DNA of 46,850 bases from Deltaproteobacteria bacterium (GCA_016931115.1 JAFGFM010000192.1:1-46850); one strand, 5' to 3'. Shown: positions 1 to 10,374, numbered from the stretch's first letter. Notes: a model not told the origin generated them from the letters alone. Program-made: numbers and translations.

Positions 1-4
1 CAAC

Positions 5-110
5 ACGTCATTCCCCGACCCCGATCGGGAAATCCAGTTTTTTGATTTGTTATTACTTGTCCACCTCGGGTGAATTTGGCTTTGTCCAATGTCAAGGGCT
101 GACCCCAATT
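5..110. repeat. Dispersed intergenic repeat, copy 1
   Basis: The stretch begins ACGTCATTCCCCGA, runs through a short inverted repeat (arms near CCCGA and TCGGG) to ATCCAG, and continues into a T-rich tail and TCCAATGT. A closely similar stretch lies at 25667-25765 with the same order of blocks: palindrome, AATCCAG, T-rich tail, ATTACTT, CCAATGT and AAGGCT. Palindromes of this CGTCATTCCCG type are scattered between genes in many proteobacterial genomes. No function is assigned. The rest of 111-397 shows no gene; it is AT-rich and presumably holds the promoter of the next gene. Confidence 0.6.
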
Positions 111-397
111 TTCACACTGTCCTTATATCATATCCATTCTCAAGTAAATGTGTGGCAAAAGAATGCCTGAAACTGGATCGGAAATCTATTTACTCTTTTC
201 CCTATCATACTGCATCATCTATTTGTAGGCTCTAAAACTCTGTCATAAGAATAACTTATTCAAAATATGTTAAATTTGGATTAACTCAAGTTAAGAGAAT
301 AAAAATCAGGAATTTCCTGATGGACAGTTATTTTTTAGCCTTTTATATTCCGTCTCAATACTTAATTGACCATGAGTCTTCTTATATTGGAGAAAAA

Positions 398-1666
398 ATG
401 ATTATGGAAAAATTTCTTCTGTTTTTCATCCTCTTCACACTGTTTTTCTGCTGCAATACCTATGCAGATGATTCTTTGCTTGATAATGGAATATTTGAAG
501 GATTACCTGGGCCTCCGGGTCTGTCAGAAAAACCGGTAAAATTTGAGCCTGACCCGGACGACACAGACGGGGATCGCCTCTCTAATGCAGATGAAGAGAA
601 ATATGGCACAGATCCATATGACCCCGATACAGATGATGATGGTATGACTGATTTTTTTGAGGTCACAAATGGCACAGACCCGACTATTCCCAACTCTATA
701 GGTTACCTTGAGGTCATTGATCTGGAAAAAGGTAATAAACCTGTTCCTCCCTCAGATGATAATAATGATAAAATTGATAAGGATTATTTAAATATCCTGC
801 CCGGAAATATCAACGAGACAACACCGGATAATCCAGATGAATATGAAGAATATGTTCCCCCTGATGCTGGAATAGATTTTGACCCCATCCCTCCACCCTG
901 GGATGATATCAGTGATAAGGATAATATCGACAAACAGAATGACCGCTCAGAAAATAACAAAGAAGCAGGGCTTAACAGATCTTCCACTGGCTTTGACCTG
1001 ACCCCCATTTTTATGCTGCTTCTCCTTGATGAGGATTCAGATTCAGATGGTCTTCTGGATACATGGGAGATGGAGCATTTTGGGAGCCTTAGTTATGATG
1101 CAGAAGATGACCCAGATCAGGATAACCTCAGCAATTTAGGGGAGTATAACAACCATACTGATCCCAATAATCCCGACACAGATGGAGACGGGCTCACTGA
1201 TGGCTTTGAGGTGCTGAATGGATTAAATCCGAACAGCATTGATACAGATTCAGACGGGCTAAATGATGGGTATGAAGTCTCAAACAATCTTGATCCTTTA
1301 GACCCGGATATGGATGATGATGGCCTACTGGATGGCGCTGAGATAGCAGCAGGCACTGACCCTCAGAATTCCGATACGGACCATGATGATCTCCCTGATT
1401 ACTGGGAGGTAAACTCAGGGACCAATCCTGTAGTCTATGACAGGGACAATGATCTGGATTCTGACCTTTACACTAATTATATCGAGTATATCCTTGATAC
1501 TGATCCTGATAATATAAATTCTTCACCCATACCTGGTTTTCACCACAAATATGATGATAAAGGTCGCCTGATAAGTTCAATCGCCCTCAAAAACTATCAA
1601 ATTGAGTATGATATAAGATATGCCTACGATATGGCAGGTAACCGCTCAATAAAGTTGATTAGATAG
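398..1666 (+). CDS. Exported thrombospondin type 3 repeat protein with a C-terminal YD-repeat stub
   Basis: The reading frame opens at 320, but the ATG at 398 is preferred: GGAG lies 5 bases upstream at 389-392, and the product then starts with a textbook signal peptide ([17 protein letters not shown], cleavage near TYADD). About eight Asp-rich calcium-binding repeats of the form DxDxDGLxDxxE follow, in two blocks (roughly residues 50-100 and 215-365), separated by an acidic Pro/Asn-rich linker. This is typical of secreted adhesive or scaffold proteins with thrombospondin type 3 repeats. The last ~40 residues ([20 protein letters not shown]) are YD/RHS repeat units, an abrupt change of domain. 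The gene is 26 bases upstream of the large RHS gene, which has its own signal peptide and the same type of calcium repeats, so the two probably form one operon. The precise role is unknown. Confidence 0.75.
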   Translation: MIMEKFLLFFILFTLFFCCNTYADDSLLDNGIFEGLPGPPGLSEKPVKFEPDPDDTDGDRLSNADEEKYGTDPYDPDTDDDGMTDFFEVTNGTDPTIPNSIGYLEVIDLEKGNKPVPPSDDNNDKIDKDYLNILPGNINETTPDNPDEYEEYVPPDAGIDFDPIPPPWDDISDKDNIDKQNDRSENNKEAGLNRSSTGFDLTPIFMLLLLDEDSDSDGLLDTWEMEHFGSLSYDAEDDPDQDNLSNLGEYNNHTDPNNPDTDGDGLTDGFEVLNGLNPNSIDTDSDGLNDGYEVSNNLDPLDPDMDDDGLLDGAEIAAGTDPQNSDTDHDDLPDYWEVNSGTNPVVYDRDNDLDSDLYTNYIEYILDTDPDNINSSPIPGFHHKYDDKGRLISSIALKNYQIEYDIRYAYDMAGNRSIKLIR

Positions 1667-1692
1667 AAAGGTATTATACAGGAGCAAACAGG

Positions 1693-4600
1693 ATGAAAAA
1701 TATAAAAACCAGCAGTCAGGCTTTAATATTCATAATTTGGATAAGTTTATTATTATATCCTTCCATATCATTTGGCGGTGCCAATGGGACACTTACTGTA
1801 AATATTTCTTCAAACCCCAGTACCTGTGTTGTGAGCAGCATATCTGCTACAGCAGTCCTGCAATCTGATAATACTTATAATTTAGGTTATCCCCCAAATG
1901 CCTGCGGTTGTGTTGATTACACGTATGCCTATTTCAGGATATATATAAACAATACACAAAGATACACGCACACTTTTTACCGTTGCTGCCAGGAGCTTAA
2001 CTTCTTTCCCGCTTCAAAAACCTTTACTGTAAGCCTTTCATACCTTTCAACAGGGCATAATACAATTCGGTTTGAATTGATCGACAGGTATGACACTGGT
2101 ACAGTAATTTACAAAACAGAGGAACGGCATATTTATGTTGATCAAAACGGGAGAAAAATAGATAAAGACTCAGATGCAATCTCAGATTGTATAGATAACT
2201 GTCCTGATGCATATAATCCTGATCAGGCTAACAGTGACGGTCATAATTTTGGCGATGCCTGTGATAATTGCCCTTATGTAACAAATCCTGGACAGGGGGA
2301 TAGAGACAATGATGGTATAGGAGACGAATGCGACTGTTCAATATCATTGTCAATGGATAAGGATAAACTTGCACCGGGTGATACTGCAACAGTGAGCTCA
2401 AATGCCAAAAACCTGTCGGAAAACATAACCTGGACAATCTCAAGTGTTAAAGGAGATGCAAAGGCCAAAATTTCACCATCAGGTTCAACAACAGAAGCCA
2501 CCATTACCGATGTAACAGGTGAAGGCAGGCTCAAGATCCGGGCAGAAAACCCAAATGACCCTACCTGTTATGATGAAGAAGAAATTGAAGTAGGGTGCGG
2601 ACAATGCAGTGACTGCGCTAATGCAGGAAGCGGTGATTCTGATTTATCAAGCATAGATACCCAATTCAGTGTAGGGAAAACAAGCCAGGGCAGGTCTGCC
2701 GGTACTATTTATCTGGCAGCAGATACTATTGATCCAATAAATTCCACACCCCAGATATTGAAGTTTTCTTCTTTTAACAATGATACTTTAGTTTTGTATG
2801 ATGGCGCTACTCTTCGCCAGATAGTAGCTCCTGAGACTTTCGTGGATATTGTGACCATAAATGCCTATAAGTATGAAATACGATTCCTCAGGCCCGATGA
2901 ACTGGGCAGCCTTTCTAATGGTTTTTACACCCCTGTTACAGGCGCAGTTCCCTTTGTAAAATGGACAATTGAAAACCCTGATTCATCATCAACAATATAT
3001 AACCGGCTGCGTATAACCGAAGACAGAGATGGCAATATCAAGTCTGCCGATTATACGTGGGATGAAGCTCAGAGCACATGGAGTTTAAGTAAAGGCAATG
3101 GGCTTCAGGTAAAGACAAAAAAAGAAGAAATAATAAATAATGATCGTGTAATAACAGAGACACTTAAAGACTCATTAGAAAACATAGCCTCAAAAACAAA
3201 AACCACCTGGCATACCTTCCCCTGGGGAGATGAGATAATAGAAGAGGTTATTGACCCGGATAATGCATCTCTTACCACCACCATGACCTATTATGATGTT
3301 ACCGGTGAAAACGGCTATGGCAGTATTAAGTCACAGGATAATCCTGATGGATCATGGGTAAGATATGAGTATGACTCAACAGGAAGAAAAATAACAGAGA
3401 TAAGCTCATGGTTGGATTCCCCTGTTGGAACTGCCGCCGGTTCATCCAGGGCAGTCTCCTATGACTATACACCACAGGATAGCTCTGACTCAAATATGGC
3501 TGAGGATATCAGGAGACCCCGTAAAGTAACTGAAGAGATACAGGGCATAGTTGTTTCAAAGACTTACTATGTTTATATAGTAGATAGCTTAACCGGTGAC
3601 AAGACAGAAATAGTGGAAAGGGCGAAAAACCCAGCAGCAGGGTTTGGTGCGGTAGGTAATGAAAGAACAATAACTGTTACCTATGAGTATGGAAATGATA
3701 CCCCTGAATCAGGAAAAACAAAGAGCGTTACATACCCTGATGCAAGGATGGATTCCTACACATATGAAAATGGCACTTATACCCCAGGCGCAAACTCTAC
3801 CCCTGGCACCTTTACCGCAGGCACAGGAGAATATGTAAAGGAAACTATTACTCATGGGACAACAGGTAACCCTGCCGGAGTAGCCAATAAGACTACAAGG
3901 GATATTATAATAACCAACCCTGTAGGTCTGGAACTTCTAAAAGAAACCTATGTGTATACTGGTACAGGTTATGAAAGGATTAACTGGTCTGTCCAGACCT
4001 ATGATGAAGACAGGCATGTTACAGAATTAAACATGTCAAACGGCACAAAAAGTTCAAGTATATGGAATTGCTGCGGAAAGGAATCTGATACAGATATCCA
4101 GGGGATAGTAAAAACCTATACATATGATGACCTTAACCGTGTGGAAACAGAAACCAAAGAGGCTGGCAATGATGATATTTACACCGATTACACCTATGAT
4201 GCCGCAGGAAGGGTTCTTACACAGATCATTAGCAGCGGTAGTCTGGAACTTGGCACTACAAATGTATATGATTCTGCCGGGAGGATTGACTATGCTACAG
4301 ATCAGGCAGGGTTACTAACTGATTACGCATATACCTCAGGAGGAAGAATAACAACTGTTACCAGACCCGGCGGGGCGACTGAAATAACTAATAACTATAT
4401 TGATGGCAGGGTCAAGACTATTACCGGTACAGGTGTGGTCTCAAAGTATTATACATATGGGGTTAATGCAGATAGTACACAATGGACAAAGATAAATATC
4501 GGGAGCGCTGATTCGCTCATGTGGGAAAAGAGCACAGTGGATATGCTTGGAAGGACAGTATCAACTGAAAAACCAGGGCCGAATGGTACAGAAACCATTC

Positions 4601-7467
4601 AGAATATCTACAACAACCTTGGTCAGCTTGAAAGGGTAATAACCCCCGGCCAGGCAGATACGATATACACCTATGATTCATTAAGTAATCAAATTTTAAA
4701 CGGCTTGGATGTTGATGGGAACAGCCAGCTTGATCTGGCATCAAATGACAGGATAAACAGGGCAGAAACCTCATTTGTCAAGATCAGTAATGACTGGTAT
4801 GGGGAGGCCATCCAGCAAGTGTATGCTGATGATTTAAGCGGTAATGCAACAACAGTATCAACCCGGAGGCAAAGGCTTACGGGTTTAGGCACAGATAACC
4901 TTGTAATGGAAAATGTTACAATTGATATACACGGAAACCAGACTGTCTCAAAAACATATGTTGACAGGGGAACCAAAACAGTTACACAGGTAACAGACTA
5001 TCCTGATTCAACCATTAATGAAACCACTGTAACAGTAAACGGGCTGGTCGTCTCAAACCAGAGTAAGACAGGCGTAACAGTAACATATGGCTACGATCCA
5101 TTGGGAAGAAGAACAGATGTAATTGACCCAAGGACAGGTGCTGCTACCACTCATTATAACACCCTTGGTCAGGTGGATTATTGGGAGGATGCTGCACATA
5201 ACAGGACTTCATACACCTATGATCCGGCTACCGGTTTAAAATTGACAGAAACAAACCCCGCCAACAAGGTAACGAGGTATAGATATAATACCCACAGTAA
5301 GCTGACCCATACATGGGGTGATGCTGTTGAGCCTGTAAAATATGTATATGATGATTACGATAGAATGGTTGAGATGCACACCTTTAAGGGAGGGACAGGC
5401 TGGAATGGTGAAGCGTGGCCGGAAGCAACAACCGGTACTGCTGCCATAACCATATGGCATTATGACCCCGCAACAGGGCTTTTGACCAGCAAAGAATATG
5501 ATGATGGTAAGGGTGTTAGCTACACATATGCTGCCGGAGGTAAACTGGAAACAAGGCAATGGGCAAGGCTGAATAATGGGAATCCTCTGGTGACCACATA
5601 TGGGTATGACCCTGATACCGGAGAACTTACCTCAATAGATTACTCAGACAATACACAGGATATTGCATTTACCTATGACAGGCTGGGAAGGCAGAAGACA
5701 ATAACCGATGCTGTAGGTTCAAGAACATTCGGTTATAATATCCAGCTTCAGCAGGAGACAGAGACCATTACAGGCTTGTACAGTAAGGTGATTACAAGGA
5801 CGTATGAAACAGCAGGGGTAACAGGAAGGGCAACCGGTTTTAACCTTGGAGCCGGTTACACTGTTACATATGGTTATGAAGCTGGAACTGGAAGGTTCAG
5901 GTCGGGAGATTGGTCAGCAGGAGGGCAAACAGGGAGTGCTGTTTATGGTTATTTGAATAATTCAGATTTAATACAACAATTATCCATTAACAATTCACTA
6001 TTAACCACTTTTACTTATGAGGCTGACCGGAACCTAACAACTCAGGTAAAGAATGAATTTAACTCACAATTGATTTCTCAGTATGACTATAATTACAACA
6101 GCCTCGGCTTAAGGGAACATTCAGATACAAGCGGAAGTGCGTTTACCGGAACCCCGATAGAACCTACACCGGAAACAAGCACATATACTACAAATTCATT
6201 AAATCAGTATACGCAGATAACCAAAGACAATGGGCAAGTAACCACCGATACCCTGACCTACGATGATGATGGAAACCTTTCTTCAATAGTCACAGGAAAT
6301 AATACAAAGCTTTATAAATATAATGCGGAAAACCGATTGACGATAGTTGAACCTGCTACACCAGCCGATGGTGATAAAAAGGTTGAGTTCGTTTATGACT
6401 ATATGGGCAGGAGGGTTCAGAAGAAAGTCTATATTTATGAGTCTTCAGCCTACAGCCTTCAGTCTATTCACCTGTTCCTCTTCGATGGCTGGAACATGAT
6501 TCAGGAAATGGATGGAACAGGGCTTGTTCAGAAAGCCTATATATATGGATTGGACTTATCACAGAGTACAGAAGGTGCTGGTGGAGTTGGTGGACTTCTC
6601 TCGGTTGTTGATAGCGGAGAAGCTTATCTCTTCCTCTACGATGCAAACGGAAATGTAGGGCAACTATTAAAGGCTTCAGATGGTACCATCAGCGCACATT
6701 ATGAATACGATCCATTCGGGGTATTACTCAAATCTTATAGCTCAAAGGCAGAGGATAACCTGTTTAGATATAGTACAAAGTATTTCGATACTGAAACAGG
6801 ATTATACTACTATGGGCATAGATTTTATTCTCCCTCCTTAGGTAGATGGACTACAAGGGATCCTATTGAAGAGGTTGGAGGATTGAATTTATATGCTTTT
6901 GTGTCAAACAACCCATTAAGGTATCTGGATTATTTAGGACTTAAGGAGATATATGGAATTGAAATTGATAGACAATATTGCGGATGTCAGAAAAAATTAA
7001 AAAATGAAATTGCTTGGGCTAAGAAAATGCAGGGGATATATAAAGGCTGTGGTGAGAAAACAAAATTTTTTAGCCAGACTCCAAAATATAAATTAGCTAA
7101 GGAAATTGAGCAATGCGTTAGATCTGCATTAAATATACAAAAAATAGAAACAAAAACAGCCGGTACCACTGATAAAGCTGGAAATACAAATGTTATAAAA
7201 GTTTCTGGAAAATGTGGCCCATTGAATGAGAGAGGGACTTGTATTCATGAGCAAGGACATAGTGATTTAAGAAAAAGACTTCAAGAAGAATTTCATGTAT
7301 CTGATCTTGAAAATCTAAATGACCCAGCAACCAGAAATTACTACAAAAAATTATTTTCTGCCCCTAGCTGGTGGCAAGATGAATACGCTGCATATGGTGC
7401 AGAAATACCTTTTTATGAAGCTGTGATTAAAGAGTTAGATGATATATGCTGCAGTGCTAATCCTTGA
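1693..7467 (+). CDS. Secreted RHS/YD-repeat polymorphic toxin with HExxH metallopeptidase-like C-terminal tip
   Basis: This is a 1924-residue protein. An AGGAG Shine-Dalgarno sits ~9 bases before the ATG. It has a signal peptide ([20 protein letters not shown]), thrombospondin type 3 repeats near residues 155-215 ([21 protein letters not shown]), an Ig-like stretch, then more than 1000 residues of YD repeats forming the RHS shell. The RHS-associated core ends with [15 protein letters not shown] and [14 protein letters not shown] at about residues 1710-1745. The final ~175 residues differ: they are Lys-rich, carry eight cysteines, and contain HEQGH at residues 1852-1856 followed ~45 residues later by DEYAAYGAE, the arrangement of a zinc metallopeptidase with a downstream Glu ligand. 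In this family the tip is a variable toxin delivered to competitors and the shell encapsulates it. There is no PAAR or VgrG domain, so delivery is probably by Sec export rather than type VI secretion. The toxin role is inferred from architecture and from the small genes downstream. Confidence 0.85.
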   Translation: MKNIKTSSQALIFIIWISLLLYPSISFGGANGTLTVNISSNPSTCVVSSISATAVLQSDNTYNLGYPPNACGCVDYTYAYFRIYINNTQRYTHTFYRCCQELNFFPASKTFTVSLSYLSTGHNTIRFELIDRYDTGTVIYKTEERHIYVDQNGRKIDKDSDAISDCIDNCPDAYNPDQANSDGHNFGDACDNCPYVTNPGQGDRDNDGIGDECDCSISLSMDKDKLAPGDTATVSSNAKNLSENITWTISSVKGDAKAKISPSGSTTEATITDVTGEGRLKIRAENPNDPTCYDEEEIEVGCGQCSDCANAGSGDSDLSSIDTQFSVGKTSQGRSAGTIYLAADTIDPINSTPQILKFSSFNNDTLVLYDGATLRQIVAPETFVDIVTINAYKYEIRFLRPDELGSLSNGFYTPVTGAVPFVKWTIENPDSSSTIYNRLRITEDRDGNIKSADYTWDEAQSTWSLSKGNGLQVKTKKEEIINNDRVITETLKDSLENIASKTKTTWHTFPWGDEIIEEVIDPDNASLTTTMTYYDVTGENGYGSIKSQDNPDGSWVRYEYDSTGRKITEISSWLDSPVGTAAGSSRAVSYDYTPQDSSDSNMAEDIRRPRKVTEEIQGIVVSKTYYVYIVDSLTGDKTEIVERAKNPAAGFGAVGNERTITVTYEYGNDTPESGKTKSVTYPDARMDSYTYENGTYTPGANSTPGTFTAGTGEYVKETITHGTTGNPAGVANKTTRDIIITNPVGLELLKETYVYTGTGYERINWSVQTYDEDRHVTELNMSNGTKSSSIWNCCGKESDTDIQGIVKTYTYDDLNRVETETKEAGNDDIYTDYTYDAAGRVLTQIISSGSLELGTTNVYDSAGRIDYATDQAGLLTDYAYTSGGRITTVTRPGGATEITNNYIDGRVKTITGTGVVSKYYTYGVNADSTQWTKINIGSADSLMWEKSTVDMLGRTVSTEKPGPNGTETIQNIYNNLGQLERVITPGQADTIYTYDSLSNQILNGLDVDGNSQLDLASNDRINRAETSFVKISNDWYGEAIQQVYADDLSGNATTVSTRRQRLTGLGTDNLVMENVTIDIHGNQTVSKTYVDRGTKTVTQVTDYPDSTINETTVTVNGLVVSNQSKTGVTVTYGYDPLGRRTDVIDPRTGAATTHYNTLGQVDYWEDAAHNRTSYTYDPATGLKLTETNPANKVTRYRYNTHSKLTHTWGDAVEPVKYVYDDYDRMVEMHTFKGGTGWNGEAWPEATTGTAAITIWHYDPATGLLTSKEYDDGKGVSYTYAAGGKLETRQWARLNNGNPLVTTYGYDPDTGELTSIDYSDNTQDIAFTYDRLGRQKTITDAVGSRTFGYNIQLQQETETITGLYSKVITRTYETAGVTGRATGFNLGAGYTVTYGYEAGTGRFRSGDWSAGGQTGSAVYGYLNNSDLIQQLSINNSLLTTFTYEADRNLTTQVKNEFNSQLISQYDYNYNSLGLREHSDTSGSAFTGTPIEPTPETSTYTTNSLNQYTQITKDNGQVTTDTLTYDDDGNLSSIVTGNNTKLYKYNAENRLTIVEPATPADGDKKVEFVYDYMGRRVQKKVYIYESSAYSLQSIHLFLFDGWNMIQEMDGTGLVQKAYIYGLDLSQSTEGAGGVGGLLSVVDSGEAYLFLYDANGNVGQLLKASDGTISAHYEYDPFGVLLKSYSSKAEDNLFRYSTKYFDTETGLYYYGHRFYSPSLGRWTTRDPIEEVGGLNLYAFVSNNPLRYLDYLGLKEIYGIEIDRQYCGCQKKLKNEIAWAKKMQGIYKGCGEKTKFFSQTPKYKLAKEIEQCVRSALNIQKIETKTAGTTDKAGNTNVIKVSGKCGPLNERGTCIHEQGHSDLRKRLQEEFHVSDLENLNDPATRNYYKKLFSAPSWWQDEYAAYGAEIPFYEAVIKELDDICCSANP

Positions 7468-7541
7468 TTAAGTAAGCATTATAATAGTGTATATTTAGTT
7501 GTATTATTGATTAAAAATAAAATGATAAAGAGTGAGGAAAT

Positions 7542-7940
7542 ATGGATATAAGAAATAAGTTTTTAATATGGATGGTGTTTTTTCTTTCTATTTTTATAGT
7601 TTCTTGTACGAGTAAAGTTATGCAAAAGAACCCAAAAGTTCAGTCCCAATTTATAGGGAAAATTGATTCCATAAATGCGTTAAGTGAAGGAGAAACTATT
7701 GAAAGGAAAAGATGGGAAGTCAACCTTACAGTAATAGAAGTGATTGCAGATGAAAAGAATAACCTTTTAAATAAAGGAGATAAAATAAAAATTCTTGTTC
7801 ATAGTATCGTGATATCATTTAAAAAAGATAGAGAGTTAATATTAGAAAAATGTTTCAAATTTAGCTTTTATGACGACTTTGAAAAAGTATATTCAGGAGA
7901 ATTTGAAATGGAGCCATATAATTGTACGGAAATTAATTAG
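7542..7940 (+). CDS. Small lipoprotein, candidate immunity protein for the RHS tip
   Basis: This 132-residue protein starts with a short positively charged N-terminus, a hydrophobic run and a lipobox-like IVSC around residue 22, so it is probably a lipoprotein. GAGG lies ~7 bases before the ATG. The mature part is Lys/Glu-rich and β-strand-like, and no family is recognised. It begins 74 bases after the RHS gene and is similarly AT-rich. In polymorphic toxin loci the gene directly behind the toxin tip usually encodes the cognate immunity protein, and a periplasmic lipoprotein would fit a metallopeptidase acting in the periplasm. The function rests on position only; it could also be an unrelated lipoprotein. 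Confidence 0.6.
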   Translation: MDIRNKFLIWMVFFLSIFIVSCTSKVMQKNPKVQSQFIGKIDSINALSEGETIERKRWEVNLTVIEVIADEKNNLLNKGDKIKILVHSIVISFKKDRELILEKCFKFSFYDDFEKVYSGEFEMEPYNCTEIN

Positions 7941-7971
7941 GAAGACATCGTAGTGTCGGAGTATATCTCCG

Positions 7972-8012
7972 GATATAAGCTTCAGCAGGAGATAGAGACC
8001 AAAACAGGTATT
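7972..8012 (+). pseudogene. Micro-remnant of an rhs gene
   Basis: The words CTTCAGCAGGAGATAGAGAC and AAAACAGGT match, almost letter for letter, the rhs core at 5746-5775 (CTTCAGCAGGAGACAGAGAC) and the orphan rhs fragment at 8590-8622. It lies between the two small candidate immunity genes and is too short to be expressed. The likely reading is a scar left when rhs tip/immunity cassettes were exchanged by recombination in the conserved core. Confidence 0.6.
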
Positions 8013-8023
8013 TTAATGTAGCT

Positions 8024-8410
8024 ATGAAAAATAAAAAAATAACATTTATTATTATTTTGTCACTATTGTTAATGGGTTATAATTGTTCCATGAAAAATAA
8101 AAATCTCGAAAGTGCACGATATACAGCCTTGAAATCAGCGGTAAGTGAATGGCTCCAATCAAATAATGAACCAGAGATTAAAGCCTTTGGAAAGGAGCTT
8201 GAACTTTCGGAGGTTATAATCAAAAAGTCCGGTATCCACATTGGTTCTTGGATTTATGAAGAAGAAGAATCAGGTACGCTTACTAAATATCTAGAACCTG
8301 ATAAATCTTATGGTTTTGATTATATTCTTCATATTGTGGAAAAGAATGGGGTATGGCAAATTGTAAAACTTGAAAAGGTTGAAGTTAGTCATAACCCCTC
8401 CGCTTTTTAA
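8024..8410 (+). CDS. Small exported protein, possible second (orphan) immunity protein
   Basis: This 128-residue protein has an N-terminal hydrophobic run (ITFIIILSLLLMGYNC) and a Cys that may be lipidated, although GYNC is not a strong lipobox. The mature region contains AVSEWLQSNNEPEIKAFGKE and ends in a β-rich stretch (YILHIVEKNGVWQIVKLEKV) resembling small NTF2-like or DUF-type folds, but no family is recognised. The gene is flanked on both sides by rhs fragments (7972-8012 and 8456-9391), the usual setting of an immunity gene retained from a displaced tip. No clear Shine-Dalgarno precedes the ATG. The immunity role is inference. Confidence 0.5.
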   Translation: MKNKKITFIIILSLLLMGYNCSMKNKNLESARYTALKSAVSEWLQSNNEPEIKAFGKELELSEVIIKKSGIHIGSWIYEEEESGTLTKYLEPDKSYGFDYILHIVEKNGVWQIVKLEKVEVSHNPSAF

Positions 8411-8455
8411 AAGTTTATATCTATGACCTTATGGGGATAGGGACAGGATAGTGGT

Positions 8456-9391
8456 CCCGCAACAGATGAATTAACCTCTATTGACTATTCTGACAATACG
8501 CAGGATGTTGCATTTACATATGACAGGCTGGGAAGGCAGAAGACAATAACTGATGCAATAGGATCAAGGACGTTTGGATATAATACCCAGCTTCAGCAGG
8601 AGACAGAGACGATTACAGGTTTATATAATAAGGTGATTACAAGGTCGTATGAAACAGCAGGGGTAATGGGAAGGTCAACAGGCTTTAACCTTGGAGCTGG
8701 TTACAGTGTGACATATGGTTATGAAGCTGGTACAGGAAGGTTCAGGTCGGTAAATTGGTCAGCAGGAGGAGAGAATGATATTGCAACATATAGTTATATC
8801 CCAAACTCAGCCCTGCTATATCAACTGACAACAACCTCTGGCCTTGCAACAACATACAATTATGAAAATGATCGGGACCTGAAGACGCAGGTTAAAAATG
8901 AGTTTAACGCTCAACTTATCTCCCAGTATGATTATAACTACAACAGCCGCGGTTTACGTGACCATATGGATACCAGTGGATCTGCTTTTACCGGAACCCC
9001 GATAGAGCCAACACAAGAAACAAGCACCTACAATACAAACTCTCTGAACCAATATACACAGATAACAAGGGATAATGGTCAGCAGACCACTGATACCTTG
9101 ACCTACGATGATGATGGCAACCTCTCTTCGATAGCTTCAGGAAATTCAACAAAGACTTACAAATATAATGCAGAAAATAGACTTGTCAGTGTAGAACCTG
9201 CGACCCCTGTTGATAATGATACAAAGGTTGAGTTTGTATATGACTATATGGGCCGGAGAGTGCAAAAGAAGGTTTACACTTACAACTCAAGTTCATGGCC
9301 TCTGACTTCCGACTCCCGATATATTTATGACGAGTGGAATGTAATACAAGAATTAAATGCCAGTGGTACATGTGATTTACCAAAATCCTAG
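8456..9391 (+). pseudogene. Orphan rhs core fragment, truncated at both ends
   Basis: This is a ~900-bp partial duplicate of the core of the upstream RHS gene (about 5614-6530). In the rhs frame it reads [20 protein letters not shown], then [47 protein letters not shown] and [19 protein letters not shown]. An in-frame stop lies just upstream (near 8441), and the only usable internal start is the GTG at 8633. The 3' end is cut: after ELNASG the frame runs into the transposon end at 9371 (CDLPKS, stop). Core-specific motifs downstream of this point and any toxin tip are absent. The fragment can still serve as a recombination donor for the intact gene. Confidence 0.8.
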
Positions 9392-9660
9392 CATAACTTT
9401 TTCCGAATTAACTATCGAAGGAATTGGGGCATTTTTTGATGTTTTGCCGAATTCTTCCGGTCATTTGGAGAAGGTATGATATGCCTCCGGCTTTACCGGA
9501 TTAATGTCAAAGGTTCAGCGTGATTTTACCGAATTGTTTTTCAGGGGAAAGGGCTAAAACGATTAAACAATCCAGGTAAAATTATGACAACAATTCAGCA
9601 AATGTTATGACGGCAATCTGGTAATACGGGTAGACACGTAGGTCTACCCGTACGAAAAAT
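9371..9660. mobile_element. Transposon end, copy 1, with transposase-site array
   Basis: The end begins TGTGATTTACC and truncates the rhs fragment. Its first ~104 bases (9371-9474) recur at 10110-10213 and 10409-10512. Within 9371-9560 there are about five direct repeats of a ~21-base unit with consensus TTrCCrnATT followed by GTCATAA (for example TTGCCGAATTCTTCCGGTCA and TTTACCGGATTAATGTCAAA). Between 9577 and 9625 the same unit appears about three times inverted (TTATGACGGCAATCTGGTAA). Multiple ~20-base sites behind a 5'-TGT end are typical of Tn7, Tn402/Tn5053 and IS21-like elements whose transposase works with an AAA ATPase, and an ATPase remnant follows at 9860. No transposase gene remains. 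Confidence 0.6.
9625..9652. repeat. Perfect 11-bp inverted repeat in the transposon end
   Basis: The arms TACGGGTAGAC (9625-9635) and GTCTACCCGTA (9642-9652) flank the 6-base loop ACGTAG. A second copy, GGGTAGAC and GTCTACCC, lies at 10677-10698 in the same position relative to the other transposon end. Read on the minus strand it follows the small ORF and the ATPase, so it may act as their terminator, though there is no strong T-tract. Confidence 0.55.
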
Positions 9661-9673
9661 GCCTCCTTTATGA

Positions 9674-9844
9674 TCAGAAAGGCCAGGGCTCTTCCTTATT
9701 ATTATCATTATTTTCATCCTGCCAGTACGCCTGCATAAGGTTGTCCAGGACATGCGACATGGCCTTAAGTATAAGAAGTTCAAGTTTATCTGTAATATCC
9801 TCTATCTTTGTATCATATTCAAAATCTCTTTCTACTGTATCCAT
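9674..9844 (-). CDS. 56-residue acidic protein of the transposon remnant
   Basis: The ORF opens at an ATG (9842-9844) preceded by AAGGAG about 8-10 bases upstream, and begins MDTVERDFEYDTKIEDITDK. It has a Leu-rich middle (LELLILKAMSHVLDNLMQAY) and an Asn/Asp-rich tail ending EEPWPF. It starts 15 bases after the stop of the AAA ATPase remnant on the same strand, and its Shine-Dalgarno overlaps that gene's end, so the two were an operon. The last codons are echoed at 10747-10775 (AAAAAGGCCAAGGCTC versus GAAAGGCCAGGGCTC), inside another damaged copy of the element. Family and function are unknown; it may be an accessory gene of the transposon. Confidence 0.5.
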   Translation of the reverse strand: MDTVERDFEYDTKIEDITDKLELLILKAMSHVLDNLMQAYWQDENNDNNKEEPWPF

Positions 9845-9859
9845 AATAAAGAATCTCCT

Positions 9860-10123
9860 TTATTCATTTAAAAAGATGTGCTCCATGTCCTTGTCAATCC
9901 GCAAGTGAGGCTGGATCAGGACCCGGTTGACATTATCTATGTCTATAGTTTTCTTTCTTGATCTGACTGCCTCTACCATGCATGAGAGTGATATGTTTCT
10001 GGCCTTTCTCAAGATGCCGTCGCTTGATCTTGCGATAAGTGAGAGGGCGTTTTCAGAAAAGGTGTTATGTGGCAGCCCTGCCTTATCGAGTTCATGCGTG
10101 ATAAATGATTGTGATTTACCCAA
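9860..10123 (-). pseudogene. C-terminal fragment of a transposon AAA+ helper ATPase (ExeA/TniB-like)
   Basis: The 87-residue ORF reads FITHELDKAG, then FSENALSLIARSSDGILRKA, RNISLSCMVEAVRSRKKTID and IDNVNRVLIQPH. This is the C-terminal helical lid of the ExeA-like AAA ATPases that accompany DDE transposases (pattern: YI.HRL..AG, F...A...I...S.G..R..N.L...AL, and a final I....V). The Walker A and B region is missing. The first five residues (MGKSQ) come from the adjacent transposon-end copy at 10110, so the gene was cut by insertion of, or recombination with, a second copy of its own end. The product cannot be a working ATPase. Confidence 0.65.
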
Positions 10124-10213
10124 ATACCATCATACTTTTTGCCGAAATATTGGTCATAAGAATTGGGGCATTTTTTTATATTTTGCCGAATTCTTCCGGT
10201 CATTTGGAGAAGG
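10110..10213. mobile_element. Transposon end, copy 2
   Basis: This starts TGTGATTTACCC and is nearly identical to 9371-9474 over its second half (TTGCCGAATTCTTCCGGTCA followed by TTTGGAGAAGG). It contains three ~21-base sites, including TTGCCGAAATATTGGTCATA. Sequence beyond 10213 is unrelated to the other two copies. On its left it abuts the truncated ATPase. It is a solo end with no associated transposase. Confidence 0.65.
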
Positions 10214-10263
10214 TTGTCAATGGTCGTTAAAAAGTGAGCCAATTTTGGTCGTGAAAACATGTA

Positions 10264-10374
10264 GCCGGAGATAAGGAAAAGGCAAAGAAGGATTATCTTG
10301 ATGCATTTAATAAAGACCCTGTGAATAAAGCAGCAAAAAATAATTATGATAATTTAAAGAAGCTGGAATCATAA
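10264..10374 (+). pseudogene. 3' tail of a lost gene (TPR-like C-terminus)
   Basis: An in-frame run of 36 codons reads AGDKEKAKKDYLDAFNKDPV then NKAAKNNYDNLKKLES and stop. The frame is closed by a stop at 10252-10254 and has no start codon. The composition and the xxAKKDYLDAFNKDP pattern look like the last helices of a tetratricopeptide-type protein. It is wedged between transposon-end copies 2 and 3, so the body of the gene was probably deleted by element activity. The parent family cannot be named. Confidence 0.4.

Noticed and set aside
1693-7467. Type VI secretion Rhs effector
   Set aside because: There is no PAAR domain and no VgrG, EagR or other type VI genes; a Sec signal peptide is present instead.
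9927-10274. 115-codon plus-strand frame across the ATPase remnant
   Set aside because: It is the complement of the ATPase fragment plus the transposon end; the minus strand carries recognisable family motifs.
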